From: Immersiella caudata
Taxonomy: Eukaryota > Ascomycota > Sordariomycetes > Sordariales > Lasiosphaeriaceae
Length of the DNA: 64,000 bases
Direction of reading: 5' to 3'
Assembly (NCBI GenBank): GCA_030512335.1
Contig: JAULSU010000003.1
Span: forward strand, 1,736,001 to 1,800,000
The notes beneath the pieces were generated by a model that was not told where the DNA came from, searched no databases, and worked only from the letters and a program-made list of their open reading frames with translations. Both the position numbers and the translations under genes were made by a program. Below are positions 53,138 through 63,743 of this stretch, piece by piece; positions within the stretch are counted from its first letter, which is position 1, and each line of letters opens with the position of its first letter.

Positions 53138-54271
53138 CTATGCAAAATCGCTTTGATTCCTCTCCAACACCGGTCTCTGATCCCACCTCCTTTCGTCAAT
53201 GCCCGCCTCTTCCCCATCTTCCTCCTCCTCTTCATCGCCACTTTCGTCGTCTGCCCTGCTATACAAAAAGAATTGAACAAAAATCGCAAAATCCAACACC
53301 AGCGTCCCCGCGCTCCCCGCGAGCCACGACAGGTTCACCAGTATGTACCGCCAGTACAACCCCGCGGCCTCAGCCGGCGCACATTCCCCGTCCTCTCCCG
53401 CGCACTCAGGTCCATAAGCGAGAATCGATAGGACGTATGTCATGTTACCTAGACAGGCAAACAAGAAGAAGAGCATCGATACCCCGTCTGTCGACTTGCG
53501 CCTGAAGTTGAGCAACAACTGAGGGAGTCTCGAGCCGAGGTATAGCACCGCGCATAACCACCCGAAGACTTGGCCCCAAAAGTCCATGCGCAGCGTGTCG
53601 TCGCCGTCCGTGGAGGGATTTCCTTTGTCGGCTGCGCCGGAACCGTATGTGCGACTGAGCCACCACCCCGCTACACCCGCAGCGCAGACCATGAGGACGG
53701 CAGTGCCATTGAACGCAAAGACTTGGAGCTTTGTCGGCGGTGGAGGAGGCGTGTCGGTGACGAGGGGGACGGCGGGTGAGAGGTGCGTCCAGTCGGATGC
53801 GGAGCCTCGGCGCTCAGGGTCGGAAAGGGACTCAGGGCCGGACAGGAGGGAGGTAGCCTCGGTCGGAGGGGCCGGACGACGGCGGGGTTTGGCCGGAGGG
53901 GAGGCGGGCGTATCCGCAAGTGTGAACCCTCGGTAGTAAAAGCATTGGGCTAGCAGTACAAGGTCGGCAATAGTGTAATAGATTGCGAGGATAATCATCG
54001 TTGGGAGGACGCCTTGGAGGACAGCGCCCTGGAGGGGTTAGCTGGGAGAGCGAAGGTGGTTAGTGGGGAGGGAGCGTACCAAGATGTTAAACACATCGCC
54101 CAGCAGCCATATGACGATGAATTGGATCGAAAGACCCTCGGCAGAGGATCGACGAAAATTCTCAACGATTTGCGGAGAGAACACGACGACCCAACAGGCA
54201 ATCGATATCGAACCGCAGATGCCAGATACGGCCTCGACATCGAGGTGAAGCTGATCGGTGGGTGGTGCCAT
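53138..54271 (-). CDS. PQ-loop vacuolar cationic amino-acid transporter (Ypq/Stm1 family)
   Basis: 360 residues from exons 54271-54080 and 54028-53138. The 51-nt intron has GTACGC, GCTAACCCC and CTCCAG, and it joins DVFNIL to GAVLQGVLPTMI, a continuous PQ-loop helix. Seven membrane segments are expected. The two PQ motifs are SPQIVENFRR (about residue 32) and LPQLLLNFRR (in the second half), separated by a long Pro/Ser-rich cytosolic loop (about 105-170). Yeast Ypq1-3 and fission yeast Stm1 export basic amino acids across the vacuolar membrane. The acidic C-terminal tail is a low-complexity Glu/Asp stretch. It is divergent from nothing close; SAS10 lies upstream on the same strand. Confidence 0.9.
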
Positions 54272-54784
54272 GCCGGTGGTGCTGCCTTATCCCTCTCTGT
54301 CAGAGCTGGGTCGAGAGCTGCGCAAGGGAGGATGCGGTGTTCTGAGGAGGGCACGGGACCCGATGTCGGTCGGATGACCTCAGTTCGGTGCGAAAAGCTC
54401 AGATCCAGGACAGGGCGAGACAAAGAAAGTCGTGGAATGAAGCTAATGGTCGCATGCGGAAGGCTGCGTGGGCAAAGAGTGACCGGCAACAGCAGATCTA
54501 GAGAATGGAATATGGGTTCTGAACAATCAGGAGAAAGAAGCAAAACTGTCAAGCAGAGTCGAGGTGGGAGGCGTCAGGTGGTGGCTTGAAAATTCAAGGC
54601 GGAAAAAAGTTCGCTTGCATCATCCCGCCATGCATGCCAAGATCCCAAGCTCTGGGGGATTTGCGGGGTGCTTTGCCACGCCGGGGCGCTAAAACACCAA
54701 AACCGGGGGACCATCAACATGTGACGATTTCCGTGGGAACAGACATGCTCGTCTCTGGTTTGTTTTCTATTAACAGTACACCGC
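54272..54784. other. Intergenic, PQ-loop gene promoter and SAS10 3' flank
   Basis: 513 bases between two minus-strand genes; a 191-codon plus-strand frame crosses it and overlaps the PQ-loop exon but has no recognisable domain. Confidence 0.45.
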
Positions 54785-56715
54785 TTACAGCTTGACAGAC
54801 TTGACCAAGCCGGTCTTGATACCCGACAATTCTCCCTGGTATCCACCCTTGCCCTCGCCGCCCTTGTAGACGGCCTTGACCGACTTCAACTTCTTCTGCT
54901 TCTCCTCGAACTTCATGCGCTTCTTGACACGTGGGTTGCGCACCTCCTTCTTGCGTCTTGGTGCCAGACCCTTGTTCTTCTGGATCTGGTACGTAATCTG
55001 CCGCTTTCCATCGGCACCCAGCTCTGTCTCCTCGACCACGCGCTCGTCTCTGCGGGCCGCTGTGATGGCCTCGAAGCGTGCTGCCTTGTCGGCCTTCTTC
55101 TTCTGTGCCAGACCGGCCACCATATCGTAGTACTCGTCTTCGTTGTCGCGCACCTCGTTAGCGACAGCCGCATCGTCATCGCCATCGCCGTCGAGGGCCT
55201 CGCCAAGCTTGCTGTCCTTCTTGCCGCGACGCTCAGCTTCGGCATTGAGGCGTGCTTGTCGATCCCGCTATGAAACATTCCGTTAGATAAGGTTCTAGCT
55301 CGAGCAGGGTGTTAGCTTACCAGTCGCTCGCGGTATGGGATATCCATATCACCACCAGCATCGCGTCCCGCTCCAGCACGGCGGCTGGCTTTCTGGACGA
55401 TCTGAGACGTGTAAAACTTGAGAGACTTCTTGCGGCGCATCTTCTCATCAGCTGTGCGGGCGTCGATGACGTCTTCCTCGCCAAAGTCAGAGCGGTTATC
55501 GTCCATGCGGTCGTCTGCAGCGCCGGACGATGCCAAGCCTGCCTTGGTCGGCTTGGTGCTCTTGAGGAGAGTGGATAGATCGGCCAGGGACTGCTCAACA
55601 GCCTTAGCTTTCCTCGCCTTCTCGGCTTCCTTCTTCTTGCGCGCCTTGATATCTGCCTTCTTCTCCTTCTTCAGCTTCTTGTCTGGCGGTGCGTCAGACA
55701 TGTCAACATCCTCATCCTCGTCCTCCTCTGCGGGAGGCGAGAGCATTCCAGCATCTGAGATGGCGGATTTCGTTGGCTTCAGGGGCTGAACCTTGAGCCA
55801 AGCCTCTCGACAGCTCATGAGCGTCTCCATGACCTCATGGTCCCTCAGCTCCGCTGGATTCAAGGGTTTTGTTGCCTCTGTCCCATCCCTGGCGGGGGAC
55901 GTGAGGATCGCAAAATAACTCGCCAAGGACGCAACATAGCACCCCAGAACCCATGACTTGATAACCTCCAGCGACTTCGCAGGCTTCCCTTCCGCCTCCT
56001 TCTGTAGCGTCTCCAGCAACGGCCGCAGATCCCTAAACTCATCCACGAGGTAGTCGAACTCAGGGTACCGCGTCTGCAACAGCTTGTACCTCTCCTGAGG
56101 CCCCATCTCCTCGGTAACCTCCACATCCCTCAACACCTCCGTTACAACCTCCTCCTCTTCCTCCCCCTTCTGCTCCTTCGGCGCCAACCAATCGCCCTCG
56201 TCAAACGCAAAATCTGCCTCCTCCATCTTGGCCAGCTTCTTCGCCTGTAGCCTTCTCGCCTCGGCCTCCTCCTCTAGTGCATCCGTCTCGGTCTCAATCT
56301 GATCCGCATCATAATACTCCGTTTTCGAAGATCCCCACCACCCCTCATCCCCCTCTTCCTCGCCTTGCTGCTCCTCCTCCTCCTCCTCCTCGTCGCTCGC
56401 CGCCGCCATCGCCTTCTTCTCCTTCTTCGGCTTCACTTTCTCCTCTTCCTCCTCATCGGAATCCTCCTCCTCAAAGACCTCCTCGTCGGACGCCTCTAGA
56501 AATTCATCCTCCTTTTCTTGTCTGCGCCGGCGCTTGGATTGTCTCTCGCCATCGTCGTCGGAGTCAAAATCAATGCGGTCCTTTTCGGCGTAGTACTCAT
56601 CCTCCGAGTTTGCGACATCGTGGTAGTCGCGCACGGTGAGGCGCGCATCTTTAGCGTCGACTTCGCGGGGCCCTGTGGGCTCGGACTTGCGAGAGGCCTT
56701 TCTTTTTTTGGCCAT
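54785..56715 (-). CDS. SAS10: U3 snoRNP-associated SSU processome protein SAS10/UTP3
   Basis: Nucleolar component of the small-subunit processome, needed for 18S rRNA maturation; also named for silencing effects. Exons are 56715-55321 and 55267-54785 (625 residues). The 53-nt intron has GTAAGC, two CTAAC-type sites and CATAG, and it joins YRERL to RDRQARL. Acidic/basic low-complexity stretches dominate residues 40-160. The central Sas10/Utp3/C1D fold is at about 210-330 (RYKLLQTRYPEFDYLVDEFRD region). The C-terminal Sas10 domain, the last 75 residues, holds the diagnostic GKRQITYQIQKNKGLAPRRK and NPRVKKRMKFEEK. Start 56715 begins MAKKRKASRKSEPTG, a typical nucleolar-targeting basic start. Confidence 0.95.
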
Positions 56716-57138
56716 TGTGAGTACAGTCGGGGTGAGGTGGGTTGGGGAGGGGAGGGTTGGTTCCAGAGGCTGTTGTCAAGATGCGGCAGAATATTTTTTT
56801 TGGGTTATCGCTGGTGGTGCTGCGGCGGGATGGATAAACAGGGGTGGCTCACTGCCTGCCGGTTTTGTATGGGCCCACTTGTGACCCCGCTGTGGACGAC
56901 ATCTCTTGGTGGGACAAGAGGAAGAAGGATCGGGAGCCTAACAACCAGGCAGTGATTGCTTGGGCTCGAGAACGAGGTGATTAATTAATGCGCAAAGCCC
57001 TGAAACTTTGCGTTCGAAGTTCAACTGCCCATAATCAACCCATCAATGCTCCTAAGTTTCTAGTCCCAGGATCCTCAACACGGTCACCACACTGTTGGCT
57101 CAATCCGGCCTGCCTCTCAAAAGCCAATGTTCCTTATC
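56716..57138. other. Intergenic, SAS10 promoter
   Basis: 423 bases between the SAS10 start and the 3' end of the trypsin-like relic. No coding content was recognised. Confidence 0.5.
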
Positions 57139-58504
57139 TCAACTACTTACCAGAACTTTTGCTGCCGCCCAAGTCCTCTTCAAGTTCAAGCTCTGCCCGT
57201 TGAGAAACTTGTGCTGGAGCTGAGTCTCCATGAGCACTGCTTCTCTGTTGTTCCGCGAAAGGCCCGCTTCGGAAAGCCTCTCGAGCATGTGTAAGGGTGT
57301 CGACTGCCGCATCACGATAGCGAGACCGGTTGTCGGGCTACCCGCGACAACATGACCGAACAACTTCCCAGTGGCTGCGTTTCGAATCCAGCTGCCGCAG
57401 TCTCGAGGACCAAGAGGTTTTTCCATCCTAGCGATGTAAACACGTTGGAAAGTGGCTGCATGGGGTAGGCGAAAGTAAGAGGTAGTTCCTATCAAGGTAC
57501 CCCCGGTAACACCATTCGCGGTCTTCGTCCAAACCGATGTGTCTGCCGCCACTGCCTCGATCTCCTCGGTGAAGTCTTCCAACTGTACGGCGCTTCTGAG
57601 GATGCGAGACCTGGAAAATCCGGGTAGGCTTGTATTGATCTGAACAAATACTGAGTCATGAGCCTGGGATACCAGTGTCACGCGGCCGATTTTGATCACT
57701 GCTTCCGACCCCGTAATGTTGCTGGGAGAATTGGTGGGAGGTGGGTCCTCGTGCCCGTGGTGCTCTCCGGGCGATCGAGAATCAAAACTGCCCTCCTCGG
57801 AGCTCCCTTCCAATAAAACAGACCCATCCGGCGTCTGGCTGCCTCGACTAGTGACGTGAGCTAGATCGTCTCCATCCTCTTCAAAGTCGCTTAATCCTGT
57901 CGCATCCCATTCGTCTTGGTGATCTAATGTTGCGGTCGGTATCGAAGTGACGGGTATGGGTGGACCAAGGAAATGAGCAACAGTGTGAACGTAGAGCTGC
58001 CCGTTGAATTCGATGAATCCACCAGCTGTCGCGGATCGGGGTTTCTCGCTGCCTGCACTCCCAGGCATTCACGTCTGGAGGCGCCTTCCCTCAGACCTCG
58101 GATCTGTTATTGGCGAGAAAACGTCAGTCGCCCAACCAAATTCCCCTGACTTATATCCCAGAATGGAAGGAGCTGCCCCGGTCCGGCTCGACTCCGCAGC
58201 ACCTCCCAATGGCTGAAGATTCTCGAATTCTGCTTTTAACGGCATGTGGCCAATTTCAAAGCTGGGATATTAGGCATGAATGCCGCTTTTCTTGACCAAC
58301 CGGAAAGCTTCGACTCGTGCACCTTTGTCTTCCGAGACAATCATATACCATCGGTTTGGTCCGCTCTAGTGACCTCCCAACCATGAATAGCGACAGTCCG
58401 ATGTAACTGCCTGAGGTACGCGCCTCGCTGTCATTCGCATCCAGATAACTGACAATATCTTTGCTGAAGTCAACAAAGTGCCTCCGCTTCTCCAATTGCC
58501 TCAT
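57139..58504 (-). pseudogene. Trypsin-fold (GDCG-type) fungal accessory protein, interrupted
   Basis: The 3' part is an intact frame of 309 codons (58068-57139). It has a chymotrypsin-like pattern: GGFIEFNGQLYVHTVAHFL with the candidate catalytic His, then TGGTLIGTTSYFRLPHAATF, and PLGPRDCGSWIRNAATG, where a Cys sits in the usual nucleophile position, followed by GHVVAGSPTTGLAIV. I recall similar domains in fungal proteins and in NLR N-termini; the family name is not certain. Upstream the same frame continues without a splice signal through IVSEDKGARVEAFRLVKKSG, an in-frame TAA (58272-58270), YPSFEIGHMPLKAEFENLQP, VFSPITDPRSEGRRLQT and an in-frame TGA (58071-58069) directly before the ATG of the 309-codon frame. 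A one-base shift near 58344 links to an upstream frame starting at 58504. Either the downstream ATG is used to make a short protein, or the gene is dead. Confidence 0.65.
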
Positions 58505-59030
58505 ATACCTAGACTCTCAAACCAAGAGCTCCGAGTGGCAGAGAGCCTCGCAGTCGCCCTGTCGAGCTCGTGGCGTACGGCCAAGTTTTCGGTTTACGCA
58601 GCGGCAGAGACATGGCGACGGTTTTGTTGACTCTGGGCGAGTCATCGGTCAATCGGGTTGCATTCGTGCTTTCGATTCGAGTGCAAGACGCTCACTTTCG
58701 CCTGTGGTGATGGAGCATCCGAGAAACAGATTGAAAAGGGGTAAAGGACGGGTTCTCTGCATTTATTAATGCCCGGGACTGCGCTTTTCGGTCAACTCAT
58801 ACCTCATTCATGAGTTGAGCTGCGCTGTCCGCGCCTCATCCTCAGGATCCGAGGGTTGTATCCTGCGGCCCCTGGTGTTTCGATATTGCGGCCATGGCTG
58901 TGCAGACCAGGCATTTTGTTTCTTACCTTCGATCCTCAGCAGCTAGAGATCAAAAACCCCGGGCCTCCCACCAATGCTGCCTACTGCTCATTGATTGGCC
59001 TTATCCAGCAGCCTTTGACACAACACCAAG
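58505..59030. other. Spacer between two divergent relics
   Basis: 526 bases between the divergent trypsin-like and membrane-anchored relics, presumably their former shared promoter. No coding content was recognised. Confidence 0.45.
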
Positions 59031-60215
59031 ATGGCCGACGCATCGCTCCAGGCGTATCCGATCCCCAGTGATGTGAAGGGCCGGGTTCTTTATCAACTGT
59101 GGCAGCCGTGTCAACCGCAGCAGGACGTCCTGGCCCGTATGGTCAAACTCCCTGATTTGAATACTTACTTTGCAAGATACTATTCACATCAGTGCCAGAG
59201 GTTTGCTCGCGATGGAGGGATACGCGTATCTATCAAACTCACTTAGAGGTCATCGAAATCGCACACAGGGTCTTGCAGGGCTCGACAAGAACCATGATGG
59301 TCTGTGAGCCCGATCACAAACAGCATGCCGACGGAAATCTGGACGACGACATGGACGACGACATGGACGACGACATGGACGACGAATTCGAAAAGGGCCC
59401 GGCTGCTTCGTGCGTGCAAATAGTCATCAACCTCTGCGCTGGACTGATCACCATGTGCAATTTCGGTGATGCTGGGCACGGCTTCTCATCTCGCGATCAT
59501 TTGCCCTGGAGCAGCCACAAAACGCTGAGACAAGCCATAGCGCAGCACTTTCAACGTGAGAAAAAACTGCAACCAGACAATCCTAGAATTCGTCGTCTCT
59601 TTACCGCCCGACATCTCGTGTGCATCGGTGGACTCAAAGTCAGGTGGACCAATAATCTCATGGACCACCTTCGGCTATCAGACGATGACCGCGCTGTTTT
59701 CATCTTTCACAACGCAGATTTTTTGGGATATCAGTCGTGGTATGTCCGACATAAGAACTGACGGTCAGATGCCGTGCTGAGCATAACCACAGTCTAGCAG
59801 ACCAGATCTTCCCAGCCGATCTAATCAATGAAACCCTCCGAACTCTCACGTTGCTCTTCCCCCAGAACGATCGGAAAACCCGACGCTGGTTATCAAAGCA
59901 GATATCAAAACACTCACTCGATCCCAGCATCTTGCGGTGTGGCAACGCATGGGCTCAAGATCGACGCTTTGAGAACTTTTACTTTTGGCATGATCGGCTC
60001 GTAATCTTGAAGCAGAACTTTGACGATGCCAGCCCTCGTAAGCTGTCGCAGTGGTGGGGTGATCGAAGAAACTCGGTTCAGTGGTACACATTCTGGGTCG
60101 CCATTCTGGTGTTTGTCGCGACGGTCTTTTTGGATTAGTGCAAAGCATTGAGGGGGTACTTCAGGTATATCTATCTTGGAGGGCAATGCAGCAGGAAGGT
60201 GGAGAAGATGGGTGA
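59031..60215 (+). pseudogene. Fungal-specific C-terminally membrane-anchored protein, frameshifted
   Basis: From ATG 59031 the frame reads VLYQLWQPCQPQQDVLARMV and FARDGGIR, then breaks near 59228. The adjoining frame carries IYQTHLEVIEIAHRVLQGS, an acidic Asp/Met repeat, CVQIVINLCAGLITMCNFGD, HLVCIGGLKVRWTNNLMDHL and AVFIFHNADFL, ending near 59760. A third frame resumes with LADQIFPADLINETLRTLTL and RFENFYFWHDRLVILKQNFD, then QWWGDRRNSVQWYTFWVAIL and a C-terminal membrane helix. A one-base deficit in a T run near 60131 stops it at 60138. In the shifted frame the expected FGLVQSIEGVLQVYLSW tail follows to TGA at 60213-60215. The DRLVILKQ/QWW..R..VQWYTFWVA ending is characteristic of a large fungal family of unknown function. 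Three frame breaks, not explainable as introns, indicate a pseudogene. Confidence 0.7.
59338..59390 (+). repeat. 12-base GACGACGACATG tandem repeat
   Basis: Three to four copies of a 12-base unit encode Asp-Asp-Asp-Met in the acidic insert of the membrane-anchored relic; in frame and length-variable by design. Confidence 0.8.
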
Positions 60216-60618
60216 CTAATCCTGTCGCGTTATATCTTAGTCTTTGAGGAACTAAAGTAATAGAGGAATGATGGGGCTTGGGTGAGACCACTGCAGACGC
60301 TCAGGACAGATTGGGGCAAGTTGGAACCTATTGGTGGTAACCATTATGCCATGTCTTCACATAATTGCGCGCGTGTCTTTTGTTCTAAGCCATATGCCTC
60401 CCGTACTTTATAACACCTTGTTATAGTGCTCGTTTTGCGCACAATAGAATGTGGTCATTGATTACAAAGAAGGGCCAAGGTTAGGTTGATTTTGAACGCA
60501 AAAAGGGATTAACGTCCCAAGTCTTGAGCCACCTAGGAATTCAATGCGTACACTAGTGACATAACCATCCTGAATGGGATGCCTCAAATGAATCGCACCA
60601 GCGCCAAAATCCAACAAC
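60216..60618. other. Intergenic
   Basis: 403 bases between the relic and the AAA+ ATPase stop codon; A+T-rich, no coding content recognised. Confidence 0.5.
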
Positions 60619-63600
60619 CTATCTCAACTGCTCCTGCCTAGCAAAGAAGTCATCTGAATATCTCCCATCCGCCCCCCTTCCCCCGGTCTCTTCGACATCC
60701 GCCTCTCGGACTTCCGCCAAGTACTTGTCAAACTTCTCCGCTACCCCAATCGCCCTCCTCAAGTGCGAGTACATCATCTTCTCCTTCATGAACTTCGCGA
60801 GCTGTCGGCCAGTGGTGATCGAGTTTCGAATTTCTCTTCCGTTCATCGGATACGATGCCAGCTCATCCAAGTGCTGCAACACATCGTCAAAGTCAATGCT
60901 CTCATCCTCTCCGAGGTTGCGCAGACGATTGAGGAAGTTTTTCCAGATTTGCTTCCTCTGGTCCTCTCGGAGGCGTTCGTAGCGGAGGGCCAGCTGGATT
61001 CGAGACTTGAAGGCTTCATCAAAACAACCGACCCGATTGGTGGTAAGGATGAGGATTCCTTCGTAGTACTCAAGCGCGCGGAGAAAGACCGAGACGAGGG
61101 CGTTGCGCTTGAGATCTTGGAGGGTGCGTTGCTCGAGGAAAACTTCGGCTTCATCAAGAAGAACAACACAGTCCCAGATTTTGCCAAGGTGGAAGACAGA
61201 TGTAAGATATTTCTCGACATCTTCCGGCTCGGTGCCAATGTCACCGCACGTCACCGAATAAAGAGGCTTTTTGGCAATTTCGGCAACAGACTCAGCCGTA
61301 AAGGTCTTGCCTGTGCCGGGCGAGCCGTGCAGGAGCATGATTAGCCCATTCCCCTTATTGTCGATGAGGTCCGTCGCGCTCTCCGATGCGAGCTGGTTGG
61401 TGACGAGGGCGAGAACAAGCTCCTTCATATCTTCGTCGGCCACCAAATTATGGAAGGCCTGGTCGTTCCACACTACATCACGGATGTGATCGACCTCGAG
61501 GTCAACTATTTAGAATCAGCAAATAATCCAACAGCAAGTTGCATGGCATACATGCACAGAGCGAGGCTACTCACCCCATTTCTTGCGGCGAAGGTCAAAG
61601 CCGGGCAGTCTTGTAGGAAAGAGATAGATCTCGGGCGCCTCGGGCTCGCTGCCATCGGTGGGCAACTTAGGCTCGGTTTCCGTGGCACCCATTGACCCTT
61701 GGAACAGTCGGTGGGGTTTTGTTGAGCTTAAAACGTACGGATTGCCTGGGTGGAGCTTTGCGTAGGTCTCGAAATCAATCATGAACCGCTGTCCCTGCTG
61801 GATGTTAGACACTGGGCATGACGTGGAACTGGCGGTTCGATACATACCGCATGTATCTTGCTGGATCTCGAACCGCCATCGTAAGAAACGAGGCGCTTCG
61901 TTTGGCATTTCCAGAAGGTCTTTCCTCGACGCTCAAGCCTCTCCTTCATCTGTTCGCCGGCATATCGAAGCGGCACAAGGTCCAAATCGACGATGTCCAC
62001 CTCGCCGTCCTCGGTTTGTGTCTCAAACTTCAGATCCAAGGATTCATCCTTGCGGTATAACTCTCCATCATACCGGTAGCGCCGTGCCCTGATGGAAAAA
62101 GCCCACTGGTATTTTGGCTTCTCATGCTCATGAGGCTCTCGCTCCTGACAGTGAAAAAGCTGCGGCCTGGAGGTGGCAACATAGCCCAATGGCAGCGACC
62201 TGTCATCTTTCGCAACAAAGACGTGCCCTGGCCGTACGAGGTACTCGAGTGACTTGGATGACACGCGAGCAGAGAGAAACTGCTCATCAATCTTGTCGTA
62301 CAGAGCTCCATAGTTCTCTTCAATCCAGCCAGTGAGGGTCGTCATCAACTCAGCCTGTCGGGCAGGTAGGTTCTGGATGTTATGAGAGCTTCGGTAGTGG
62401 TACCACCAAACGAAGGGCGACGAGAGTTTTGTTCCTACGTCCGCATTCACCTCTGGAAACTCCGAGCAGAAGGTAGGGTGCTGAGCAATGAAAGCTTTGG
62501 CTGCTTCCACCATCTCTCGTGAGATCAGCGAACAAGACATATTGGCCGGCTCGGGTTTTGGAAGCGGCTCGCTTGCCTTCATGGCTTCTGCAACTTTGGA
62601 TCGCTGGTGCTCCACAGTATAGTACTTGTAGACTGCAAAGACAATGTTACCCTTCTTTTGAATGTAGCCGTCGGGGTCGTGAACTGGAAAGGAACCCTTG
62701 AGCATGATTTCTTCGTCACGAATATTCCACTCTGGCTCAGCAAGATAGTGGCCCGTCGGTGAGCCGTCGGCGCCGCCCAAGCAGTGGAAAACCTGAATAT
62801 TGATAGGAAGAGTTCCCAGATCCAGTACGGCCTTCTCAATTCCGAGTTGGATCTCGAGGCTGCGGATGTATTGGAGCATGCTCTGTAGCCCGTCCGAGTC
62901 CAAGGACTTTGGTGTGTCAAGCTCGTGATATCCATGGGCAACAGAATCTCCGGAGGTGGCTGATGAGCTGGGTGTTAGGCACGGCTTGGGTGGTTGCAGC
63001 ACATGTTGCTGTGCTTGAGCTTGAGCTTGAGCTTGAGCTTGGGCTTGGGCTTGTGCTTGGGCTTGTGCTTGGGTCTGAACTTGAGATTGGGCTTGTCTGG
63101 CCCGGGCTAGTCTTGCTTCGTTCTGCATTTGTAACTTCTGGAGTTGTAGTTGGTGTTGCTTTTGCTGTTGCTGAGCAGCAAGTTGCTGTTGTTGTTGCAG
63201 CTGATGTTGTTGTTGCAGCTGGCGTTGTTGTGCAAGAGCTGCCTGGCTCGGGGGCTGCGCGCAAGCCGAGAATGCATAATCCTGAGGAGTGCCGTACCCA
63301 AATGGTTGAGTTGCTGAGCCTGTCCCTGGGCCATTGAACACGGGAACAGCCCCCCGCGGGGGTTCGGACTTGGACTTGATAGCCGAAAGATTGCTTGCTT
63401 GACCGCGGCCAACCTCATCTTCAGATATGGTGTAGTGGGTATCGGGGATAGGGGCCGCGTGGGCGAGAGACGGATGCGGATTCGGGGGCGGAGGCACTCC
63501 CAATCTCGTCCCAGGGGGTGGTATAGCCGGGGGAGGCACCGGGGGATAGTACTGCCCCAGAGGCGCGGGCGGAGGCGCGGGCGGAGGCGGACCAACGGCG

Positions 63601-63743
63601 CTATCTACCTGTCGGGCCATCATATGCCGCTTCTTGTTCTGCTGCTCCAGCAACATGAGCTGCATCTGATAGTCCTGCAGTGAATGGTTCGATGGCGAGT
63701 TGCCGCCGCCCGGCACGGGAGAGGGTGCAGGAAACTGGCTCAT
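60619..63743 (-). CDS. Large AAA+ ATPase with a fungal N-terminal domain and poly-(Gln-Ala) tract
   Basis: 1001 residues from exons 63743-61848, 61797-61575 and 61505-60619. The introns (50 and 69 nt) use GTATGT and GTGAGT donors and a TCTAAC branch; the joins are HA|QGQRF and KKW|VDLEVDHIRDVVWND. The N-terminus (1-270) is Gln/Pro-rich with a long Gln-Ala tract at about 225-244. A conserved region typical of filamentous-fungal AAA proteins (about 330-700) follows, with a WNIRDEEIMLKGSFPV-like segment, FVWWYHYRS and a basic YVATSRP stretch. The AAA+ module has Walker A GSPGTGKT (Lys773), Walker B VVLLDEAEVF (Asp824, Glu825) and a TNRVG sensor-1 segment. Relatives are abundant in Pezizomycotina and often mitochondrial or unassigned; a specific function is not known to me. 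Start 63743 is favoured because MSQFPAPSP begins the conserved region. Confidence 0.85.
63013..63072 (-). repeat. Ten-unit hexanucleotide repeat coding for (Gln-Ala)n
   Basis: Ten consecutive copies of GCTTG[A/G/T] on the plus strand, 60 bases, with imperfect flanking copies. On the coding strand each unit is CAA/CAG/CAC-type plus GCC/GCT, giving alternating Gln-Ala. Third-base variants cluster (six A-type, then G/T-type), suggesting stepwise expansion. It sits inside the AAA+ ATPase N-terminus. Confidence 0.85.

Noticed and set aside
63013..63072. Possible CRISPR-like array
   Set aside because: The hexamer repeat has no spacers and is in-frame coding sequence; the genome is eukaryotic.
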